Source of the DNA: an uncultured Candidatus Poseidoniales archaeon
GTDB lineage: Archaea; Thermoplasmatota; Poseidoniia; Poseidoniales; Poseidoniaceae
Direction: 5' to 3'
Assembly (NCBI GenBank): GCA_905181785.1
Contig: CAJIZC010000014.1
Location: forward strand, 1 to 64,000
Length of the DNA: 64,000 bases
Notes under the pieces: generated by a model
The model's input: the letters and a program-made list of their open reading frames with translations, nothing else
The model's database searches: none
Told to the model about the DNA's origin: nothing
Program-made: the position numbers and the translations under genes
Shown: in pieces, positions 43,742 to 52,700 of the stretch
Position numbering within the stretch: the first letter of the stretch is position 1
Layout of the letters: each line of letters starts with the position of its first letter

Positions 43742-44626
43742 ATGGGCGAAGCATCAAAATGGACAGGCCCCATCGTCGACAATCACTTCCATCTTAATCG
43801 CAAAGGCCTGTTTTTGCAGGCCGCTGGAGAGTTCAAACGGGCCGGAGGGACCGATTTAATTCTGGTTCACTGCCCTGATTTTTCAGCCCCACCATCAACT
43901 CGAGAAGGGCACTTTGAAACTTACAAAGACACCGTGAAAATGGCTGCGGAAGTACGAGAAACACACGCCCTCGGGGTGAGGGTTGTCCTCGGACCCCATC
44001 CTGCTGCCTTCGCCCATCAGTTCGCAGCTTGGCTCGAAGAAGACGGAGAGGATGGTGCTGAACGGGCCATGAACAATTATCGAAACAGCATTGACGCTGC
44101 GCTTGAATTGGTCCATGAAGGGAAGGCGCATGCCGTCGGTGAAGTTGGCCGACCCCATTGGCCGGTCAGCGATCGCGTTTGGGACCTATCCAACACGCTG
44201 CTTGAAGAAACGATGAGCATGGCAAGAAAAGAAGGAATTACGTTGCAACTCCATGTCGAAGGGGAACTGGAAACCACCTATTCGGACCTCGCTGCGATGG
44301 CAGATCGTGTTGGTTTAGACAAGCGCCGGTTGGTGCGTCATTACGCCCCTCCAACCCTTACTGGTAGCGTCACTCAAGGACTCACCCCAAGCGTTCTGAT
44401 TGGGAAAGGTGCCATCGAAGAAGTCCTCTCAACAGCGGAATCATCCACCCACGGCTTTCTTCTCGAAACGGATTACATGGACGATGTTCGTCGACCAGGG
44501 GCTGTCCTCGGCCCTAAAACCGTCCCAAAAAGAACCAACCAGTTGCTCGAAGCAGGCCTCGATGAAGAATTTCTGTGGAAAGCGCATCAGGAACTGCCCG
44601 ATTACCTCTATGGCCCTTCACCATGA
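43742..44626 (+). CDS. TatD-like metal-dependent hydrolase
   Basis: This 294-aa amidohydrolase-superfamily barrel has DNHFHL (residues 13-18) as the first metal-binding HxH. The acidic or histidine ligands follow in GEVGRPHWPV, LQLHVEG and VRHYAPP, with the final Asp in LLETDYMDD. This motif order matches archaeal TatD-related hydrolases, which include DNases and uncharacterised enzymes. It lies 62 bp after the TBP-like gene on the same strand, with GAGG before the ATG. Membership of the same operon is likely but not certain. Confidence 0.78.
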   Translation: MGEASKWTGPIVDNHFHLNRKGLFLQAAGEFKRAGGTDLILVHCPDFSAPPSTREGHFETYKDTVKMAAEVRETHALGVRVVLGPHPAAFAHQFAAWLEEDGEDGAERAMNNYRNSIDAALELVHEGKAHAVGEVGRPHWPVSDRVWDLSNTLLEETMSMARKEGITLQLHVEGELETTYSDLAAMADRVGLDKRRLVRHYAPPTLTGSVTQGLTPSVLIGKGAIEEVLSTAESSTHGFLLETDYMDDVRRPGAVLGPKTVPKRTNQLLEAGLDEEFLWKAHQELPDYLYGPSP

Positions 44627-44704
44627 GGAACAGGCCCAAAGAGCCCACTTTGAGGGGTACCATCCGCCACCACATTGATGAGTTAGCGCCGTCACCGGTG
44701 GCTC

Positions 44705-45838
44705 ATGGCACGATTTGGTAGGGCATTCACCGCGTTGCTCGTGTTGACCTTATTCGTCTTGCCTGCGCTCTCAACTGGCGCCGCAGCACAAGGCTCACCG
44801 CTTCCTGCGGTCGAGTTGGACTGTGGCTCAGACCCGGTGATGAACGTTCATCCAAACTTCTACGAGGATGCTGTCCTTGTCTGCACGGTCACCAACCCAA
44901 CCTCGGCAAGTGAAGTCGTCAAGGTCGATAAAATCGAATGGGATGGCGTCAACGTAGAAATGACGCTCAGTGAAGATGAATTTACTCTTGCTGCCGGCGA
45001 TGAAGAGAGTTTCAACATCGTGTTCTCGGGCCAAACAAGACTCCCAGCTTCCCTCACTCATGAATTTGAAATCGAAGCCAAAGTGACCTCTTGGAACGGC
45101 CTTCCATACGGGGAACTTCCGGATGGCCCATGGGTGGTCAACCAATCCTATCTTGGTGATTTCTCAATTGCTTCCTATGGAATGGTTGAATTGATCATGT
45201 CCGACAAAACCACCCGTGAACTCTCTACATCAGAAGAAGTCGATTTCACCTTCCAATTCACCAACAAAGGCAACGATGACGATAACATTGTGATTCGTAT
45301 CGCCAATGAAGCGGACTTGGTTGCCGCAGGCTTCTCGTTCCCAGCAGGCACATTTGTGAGCGAAGAAGTGGCCTACCAAGGCACTTCGAGCCTCCGAACC
45401 TTGACGGTACGCTCACCTTCGGATCTCGCTGAAGACATCCGCCTCCCTGTGCTTTTCCAAGCCGAAAGCAGCGTTGACAGCAGCGCAGCGTCGAGCGAAA
45501 TTACAGTTCAACTCAACGTCGTTGCTCCCGGTCAATCAAGTTCGCTTGGCGGTAACCTTGAGGAAATAGACAAGGATCAGGTCCTTCAATACGCTGCAAT
45601 CGCAGGAGGGGTCATCCTCGTTCTGCTTTTGGTCGTGGTTTTAGCAAAAGCCACCAAGCGCTCCTCTCGGGGCACTGCAGCCGCTTCAGCGATTCAGGTG
45701 CCTGTCGCCATCGATCTTCCCGAATATCCTGCTTCAGTTGAATCGCCAGCTTTGGATGACGATTTAGACGATTTCTTTTCAGACCTCGACGGTCCTTCAA
45801 AGGCCGACGAATTCGACGATATGTTCGATGATTTGTAA
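44705..45838 (+). CDS. Secreted C-terminally anchored surface protein (377 aa)
   Basis: The signal peptide is FTALLVLTLFVLPALSTGAA. Two Ig/CARDB-like sandwiches follow (VTNPTSASEVVKVDKIEWDG and FTFQFTNKGNDDDNIVIRIA). A membrane helix near 297-318 (GGVILVLLLVVVLAKA) leads to a cytoplasmic tail that ends in Asp/Phe-rich DDLDDFFSDLD and DEFDDMFDDL repeats. It belongs to the same class as the giant surface proteins but is short. A CACCGGTG palindrome (44693-44700) lies 4 bp before the ATG. Confidence 0.72.
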   Translation: MARFGRAFTALLVLTLFVLPALSTGAAAQGSPLPAVELDCGSDPVMNVHPNFYEDAVLVCTVTNPTSASEVVKVDKIEWDGVNVEMTLSEDEFTLAAGDEESFNIVFSGQTRLPASLTHEFEIEAKVTSWNGLPYGELPDGPWVVNQSYLGDFSIASYGMVELIMSDKTTRELSTSEEVDFTFQFTNKGNDDDNIVIRIANEADLVAAGFSFPAGTFVSEEVAYQGTSSLRTLTVRSPSDLAEDIRLPVLFQAESSVDSSAASSEITVQLNVVAPGQSSSLGGNLEEIDKDQVLQYAAIAGGVILVLLLVVVLAKATKRSSRGTAAASAIQVPVAIDLPEYPASVESPALDDDLDDFFSDLDGPSKADEFDDMFDDL

Positions 45839-45879
45839 GCCTCTTCGGCGAAACAAAATGGGTCGCAGATATGCGGTTT

Positions 45880-45953
45880 CATAGGTCGTGACATAGGCAA
45901 CAGTCATAGGTTAGGTGTGCTGGCCAACACCTATCCATTGAGGAGGTACTGTT
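45880..45953 (+). promoter_or_regulatory. Leader of the fatty-acid-synthase-like operon: CATAGG triplet, inverted repeat and SD
   Basis: CATAGG occurs three times at 45880, 45892 and 45905, 12-13 bp apart. It is followed by a perfect inverted repeat TAGGTGT-gctggcca-ACACCTA (45912-45933). An AGGAGGT SD (45941-45947) lies 6 nt before the fabI ATG at 45954. The phased repeats look like a regulator-binding array or a leader structure controlling the operon. The first CATAGG (GTTTCATAGG) may double as the TATA element. Confidence 0.5.
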
Positions 45954-46748
45954 ATGCTACAATTGCAAGGAAAGACCGCCTTCGTGTTTGGTGTGGCGAG
46001 CGAGGATTCCATCGCTTGGGCGATTTGTCAACAGTTGGCGGCCGCTGGTGTGACGCTTTACCTCGGGTATCAGAAGCGATTCATGAGCCGAATTTTCCAA
46101 CTCAAAGACAAATTACCACAAATTGGCGGATTCTACCCGCTTGATGTGGCAGAGGACGCAACAACAAAGGAATTTTTCGACGCCTTTGCAGCAGAACATC
46201 CAGGGCTCAAGGCTGATATTCTCATTCATGCGATCGGCTTTGCGCCTCGAAGTTGCTTTGATCGCCCCATTCTCTTCGTCGAAGATGCTGATATCAACAC
46301 GGCCATGACCATTTCAGCAAATTCGCTGCAACGTTGCTTGAAGCATGCGCTGCCTTACCTCAACCCTGGTTCGTCCACCATCACGCTAACCTACGCCGCT
46401 TCGACCCGATATGTTCCTAATTATGGCATCATGTCGATGGCTAAGGCTGCATTGGAATGCTGGACGAGGGAACTTGCGTGCCACCTCGGTCCGGAAGGTC
46501 ATCGCGTCAACGCCATCTCTTCCGGCCCCATACGCACCATTGCCGCAGGTGGCATTCCGGGTTTTGACAAAATCCTTGACCACGTCGAAGCCAATGCACC
46601 ATTGCGCCGTAACGTCAATCAAAACGATGTAGCGGGAGCAACGCTTTGGCTTGCAAGCCCTCTCGCAAGCGGCGTTACAGGCCAGTGCATATACGTCGAT
46701 GGCGGTTATTCGATCACCATGGTGCCTCAGAGCATCATGGATCAGTGA
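45954..46748 (+). CDS. fabI: Enoyl-[acyl carrier protein] reductase, FabI type
   Basis: This 264-aa short-chain dehydrogenase matches bacterial FabI along its full length. GVASEDSIAWAI is the NADH-binding start (the GxxxxxSxA pattern of FabI), and LIHAIGFAPRS and the SGPIRTIAAGGIPGF loop are FabI hallmarks. The catalytic residues are Tyr147, Tyr157 and Lys164 in LTYAAS and PNYGIMSMAKAALE, nearly the same positions as in E. coli. It reduces enoyl-ACP in fatty-acid elongation. A strong SD precedes it, and it ends 9 bp before the megasynthase, which lacks an enoyl reductase domain of its own. FabI is unusual for an archaeon. Confidence 0.93.
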   Translation: MLQLQGKTAFVFGVASEDSIAWAICQQLAAAGVTLYLGYQKRFMSRIFQLKDKLPQIGGFYPLDVAEDATTKEFFDAFAAEHPGLKADILIHAIGFAPRSCFDRPILFVEDADINTAMTISANSLQRCLKHALPYLNPGSSTITLTYAASTRYVPNYGIMSMAKAALECWTRELACHLGPEGHRVNAISSGPIRTIAAGGIPGFDKILDHVEANAPLRRNVNQNDVAGATLWLASPLASGVTGQCIYVDGGYSITMVPQSIMDQ

Positions 46749-46757
46749 AGTGAGCGC

Positions 46758-49700
46758 ATGACGATCACAACAGCAAATGGCAAACCCTGCGAAGGGCTTG
46801 ATCAAGGACCGTTCGAACCGATTGCAGTCATCGGTTTGGCAGCCCTGATGCCTGACGCGCCAAGCATCGAAGCCTTCTGGCAGAACATCATCGATTCCAA
46901 AGTCAGTATTCGAGAGATACAGGAAGGCCGATGGCCGGGTCCAATCAACCATTTCTATCGAGAAGGTGGGCCTGGCGACAGCAAAGAAGGGTTCACCTAC
47001 GCCAAAATCGGAGCTCTTGTCGAAGGGTTCGAATTCGACTGGCGTCGATGGAGGCAGCCACCAGGCACCCTCCCGCAAATTGATCCATGCCAACTTTGGG
47101 CGGTTTCTGTAGCAGCAGATGCCATCGAGCAAGCCGGCTATGATGGCGAAACAAAAGACATCGATCGCACTCGATGTGGCGTTGTTTTCGCAAATGCGCT
47201 CGGCGGTGAGAACCGCAACCTTTCCAACATTCGCGTGTGGTCCAACCACACCAAAGAGCTGGCTAAGAAGCATGGGCTTGCAGAACAGAACATCGAAGCG
47301 TTCACCGAAGAGTTGGTTGAGGGTACGCCACGAATCGATGAAGACACAATGCCTGGGGAATTGGCCAATGTGGTTTCAGGCCGAGTCGCAAACCTACTCG
47401 ATTTACAAGGCCCCAACCACGCAATGGACGCCGCCTGTGCGTCTTCCATGGCGGCTGTTTTGGATGCTTGCCGATTGCTGCAAACCCGTCAGGTGGACCT
47501 CATGCTCGCAGGGGCTACAGACCGTACGATGGACCCGGCCACATTTTCGAAGTTCAGTGCCATTGGCGCTTTATCACCGACTCATTCAACCCCATTTGAT
47601 GCCCGAGCAAACGGCTTTGTGATGGGTGAGGGGGCTGGTGTGTTGCTGTTGAAACGCCTGAGCGATGCTTTGGCAGATGGCGATGAGGTTCACGCAGTCA
47701 TCCGTGGCATAGGTGGTTCCTCCGATGGGCGCGGCAAGGGCATCACTGCACCAAGCCAGCGGGGCCAAGTTCAGGCCATCGCCCGAGCGTACAATCAAGC
47801 GGGGTATCCTGCAAGCACAGTGGAACTCGTGGAAGCCCACGGCACCTCGACAAAGGTGGGAGATGCGACCGAATTGTCGACGTTATCTTTGCTTTGGGAC
47901 GGGTTCCCAAGTGGAGACCATGTTGCTGTCGGCTCGATAAAATCTCAGATTGGCCATCTCAAAGCCGCTGCTGGTATTGCAGGAATCATGAAGACCGTTA
48001 TGGCGCTTCACCACCGCACCATTCCCCCATCCGCAGGGTTTGAAACGCCAAACCCGACCGTTGAATGGAGTGAGATTCCCTTCTTTGTTCCAACCGAAGC
48101 CCGCGATTGGCCTCGACCTGAACACCACCCGCGACGGGCAGGCATTTCCGCCTTTGGCTTCGGCGGTACGAACTTCCACATCGCTCTTGAGGGCTATGAG
48201 CCAGAATATCACGCTCCGTTGGCGCGCGAATGGGATCTTCGATGGCAAGCCTATGCTGCGATTGAAACCTCTTCTTCAACAACCCCTTCCGCCCCGTCTA
48301 TTCTCGATGGTTCTGCGGCACCAAGCATGACTCACGAACAACTCAAAGCGGTTGAAGGTGGCATGCTTCTGCTCTCTGCCGAATCCCTCGAAGGCCTAAG
48401 GCAGGCCCTCACGACAACTTCCTTCGAAGGAGCCACCTTCGATGAAGACCCGAAAGGAATCCGTCTGTCTTATGCTCTCTATGCTGCATCAAGTTCCTTT
48501 GATTCAAGCGCTTCAATGCGGATGGCCGTTATTGCCACCAATTGGGCCGAGTTCAACAAGCGAGTTGAATTGGCTCTCAAGGCCATGGACGATGAAGACA
48601 AGTGGGGCTTCCTACAAGCCCAAGGCGTTTTGATCACCAAAGACGCTCCGCTTCATGCTAAAGCCAAGGTTGCGCACATGTACCCTGGACAAGGCAGTCA
48701 ATACGTCGGTATGACCCATGATCTGCATCAACGCTACACTGCGGTTCAGCAGGTTTGGGCCAAGGCCGATGAGACCATGATCGAGGTGCTTGAAGGTGAA
48801 ACCCTGTCAAGTTTCGTACTTCGGTCAAACCTCTCGAAAGAAGAACAGGCAGAGGCTGAACACAAACTAAAGCAGACAGAATACACTCAGCCTGCCATGT
48901 TGACCGCTGACCTGGCCATCGAGCGAGCGCTCAACGATCACGGCATTCACCCCGATATGGTCGCTGGCCATTCGCTCGGCGAATACGCTGCCTTGATGGC
49001 TGCAGGGATTTTGGATATGGACGGAGCACTTCGTGCAGCAGCTGCTCGCGGAACTGAAATGGGCGCTGTAGAAATTGACGATAAAGGGCTCATGGCAAGC
49101 GTTAGTGCGCCATATTCAGAGGTTGAAACAATCATCAACGCTGTCGACGGTTACGTCATCGCAGCGAATAAAAATTCTCCAAAGATGACCGTCATCGCTG
49201 GTGAAACAGAACCGGTGAAGGCCGCAATGGCTGAGTTTGAAGCCAAAGGATTCCAATCGATGCCATTGGCCACCTCCCACGCTTTCCATTCGAGGATTGT
49301 CGCACCAGCCAACGAACCTCTTCGCAGGTTCTTAGAAGGGCTTGATATTCGTTGGCCCACCATCCCAATCACGGCCAATGTCGACGGGGAATTCTACCCA
49401 ATGAACCCTTCAGACAGCGAGGATTTGGAGGCTTCGAAATCCGCAGTTCTCAGCAAGTTAGCCTTGCAAATGGCTTCCTCAGTTGAATGGACCGCTCAAA
49501 TTCAAACCATGTATGAAGCCGGAGCACGAGCGTTCATCGAAGTCGGGCCCAAGCGCGCTCTGAGCATGTTTGCGGTTCAGATTCTTGAAGATCAGCCTCA
49601 CTTGCCAGTCATGACAAACCACCCCAAACAAGGTGGAATCGCATCCTTTTTGACCGCCCTCGCTACGATGGCGCTCGCAGGACGTCCGATGAATTGGCCG

Positions 49701-52700
49701 GCGCCAACATCAGCCGCACTGACCGAAGCGTTCCGTGCCGGGCCAATTGAAGCACATCGAGCCACCTCATCGGGTGAAGATTTGCGCACGCGAGCCCGCC
49801 CGTTGCCTTCTGCTGCTGGAACTGGAACACCTCAAGTGGTGCATGTTCAGCAAGCCTCGAGCTCCCCGAACCTCGATCCGGAGATTGCCGCTCAAAAAGC
49901 CAAGGATGCTTACCTTGGAGACCGGATTGCTTCCCTTACGAATTATCCCGCTCGTTTCTGCCACGGAATGGTCGATTTACGCCTTGGCCTTGGCATGTCG
50001 GAAGCAAGCATTGCCTCTCTGTTCCAAACTGTGGTTTCCGAGGCGAAAACCGACCCGGAAGTGGACGTTAGCGGCGCCAAAACGGTTGCGGACGTAGCCC
50101 GTTGGATTGCAACACCTCCTGCTGGTTGGTCACCGAAGTCCTCAATGACTCGAATGGCCGCTCCTTCTTCTGCAGGTCATGCCCCTGCAACAGGCCATGA
50201 CCCAATGAGCCGGCGCCGTGCAGATCCGTTTGTCGTAACGGGCGTGTCGCTTGGACTTCCTGGTGGGGAGAGTGTGTTCAATGAAGATACTTTTGAGCGC
50301 CTTGTTCGCGGTGAAACTTGCATCTCAGAAGTCACCGATGATTACAAGCAACGCTTACTGGACAAGAATCTGGTTCGCTTGATCAAAGGGCGAGATGGTT
50401 CAGTGAACATGGACCAAGCCACAGCGTTTGGCGACGTGCCCCAACTCGCAGGCGTGAAAGGTGCTTTTGATCTTGCAGAAGAATTTGGCATTGATCCAAA
50501 GGTCATACTGGCTTGGGACATAACGACACAACTCGGCATGGCCGCTGGGCTTCTTGCCCTAAGAGATGCAGCGATTCCATTGACTCCCGTTGAACAAATC
50601 GGCAAGGGCGGATTGCGCTTGATTCGAAACTGGCAAGTCCCTCAGCACACCCGGGATCGAACAGGAATCGTCTTCGCTTCGTGTTTCCCTGGCTTCCAAA
50701 TGGCCCTGAAACATGCGAAAGCAAACGGCGACGACGGTGAGGGGCGCTTTGATCGACGGTACCTGTTCCAAACTCTAGCAATGGGCCATTCACAATTCGC
50801 TCAATACTCTGGTATTCGAGGTCCAAACACAATCATCAATCTAGCGTGTGCATCGGCCACAGCAGCGTTTGGCGTTGCGGAAGATTGGCTCAACGCCGAT
50901 CGCGTCGATCGTGTTGTTATCATCTCGGCGGATGACGTAACGGGCGATGACATGTGGGAATGGATTGGTGGGGGCTTCGCCGCATCAGGAGCTGCTGCAA
51001 CCCACAACGTGGTCGAAGAAACAGCATTGCCATTCGACCGGAGGCGCAATGGATTGATCCTCGGCATGGGCGCAGCAGCCTTCGTTGTTGAACGCAATTC
51101 AGAAGCGGAAGAGCGTGGTGTTCAACCAATTGCAGAATTGCTCGGTGCGACCACCGCCAATTCCGCCTTCCACGGCACTCGCCTTGATGTTGATCACGTT
51201 GCTGAAACGGTGGACAACTTCGTCACCTCCATGGAACAACAATGGGGCATCGACCGCCATGAAATCGCTTCTGACACCGTGTTTTTCTCCCATGAGACCT
51301 ACACCCCTGCTCGGGGTGGGTCGGCGCAATCCGAAGTTCGGGCGTTGCGAGACACCTTCACACACAGCACGGACAAACTTGTCATTGCGAACACAAAAGG
51401 CTTCACTGGTCATCCAATGGCAGTTGGAATTGAAGACGCCAGCATGTTCCACGGCATGAAAACTGGAAGGATACCTCCGATTGCAAACCACAAGGAAGTC
51501 GACCCTGAGTTGGGTAACCTCAACCTCTCAAAAGGTGGCGATTATCCAAACCTCAAGTACGGCCTTCGGTTCGCTGCTGGATTTGGGTCTCAAATGGCGC
51601 TTTCACTTGTTCGCCGCTGGCCCGTTGTTGGTGAACGGATTGACGGGGCGAAATTCCTGGCATGGAACCGTCGCTTAGCGGGCAATGAAGACGTAGTCAT
51701 GCGTTTGCTGGATCAGAAGTTGGTTGCTTATGTGGACGGTGAGAACAACCTTCATGGCGGCGTTCAAGGGGATCCTTGGCCCATCACAGCGCCTTTTGAA
51801 GGCAAACCCTCGGTTGTGCCAAACCCAGTCCCAACCCCCGTTCCTCCACCAGTTTCAGTCCCCGCTCCTCAGCCGAGCCTCCCTGCTCCAACACCAGCAC
51901 CGGCTTCAGTACAATCACTCAGCCCGTCGGCTGTCGCTGAAGGCGATGCCGTCACCGTAGTCATCGATGTGGTTGTCAATCACACGGGCTACCCAGCTGA
52001 TTTTGTTGAATTGGATCAGGACCTAGAGGGTGAGTTGGGCATTGATACGGTCAAGCAGGCCGAGATCATGGCTGATATTCGTGAACGGTTCAACCTCCCT
52101 GTGGATGAAGAATTTGTGCTCTCTGATTATCCGACCTTGAATCACATGATTGGCTACATTCAACGAATGAGCGGTGGAACCACTGCTCCCGTTCCAGCAC
52201 CTGCTGCACCGACCCAACTGCCTTCTGAGGAAGCACCACAGCCAGTCGCTGAATCGCAACCTCTTGCTTCCCCAGCCCCACACCCTCCAGCCTCCCCGGT
52301 TGATGAAGAGCATTTGCGGGCCACTGTGGTCGAAGTTGTCGTGACTCACACCGGTTATCCGGCTGATTTCATTGAACTCGACCAGGACCTCGAAGGTGAA
52401 TTGGGGATTGACACGGTGAAGCAAGCCGAAATTATGGCGGACATACGCGATCGATTTGGTTTACCGCTTGATGAAGATTTTGTTCTATCCGATTATCCAA
52501 CCTTGAATCACATGATTGCCTACATCCATCGCATGCAAGGAGGCGAAGCACCATCGAGCCCAGCCAAGGCAGCACCGGCGCCCTCTCCACCAGCACCGGT
52601 AGCACCTGCCCCGGTAGCACCTGCCCCGAGTGAGCCAACAACCTCCAAACCGAAAGGTGTGGCAACAGACGGCACAGTTGATGACCAATTGGTTGAGATT

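Noticed and set aside
46386-47273. Minus-strand open frame (295 codons) across the fabI-megasynthase junction
   Set aside because: Both sense proteins are clearly real here. The antisense product has no recognisable domain.
52580-52640. Short tandem DNA repeat that might be a repeat array
   Set aside because: It encodes the Ala/Pro/Val linker between the second and third carrier domains, which is normal low-complexity linker sequence.
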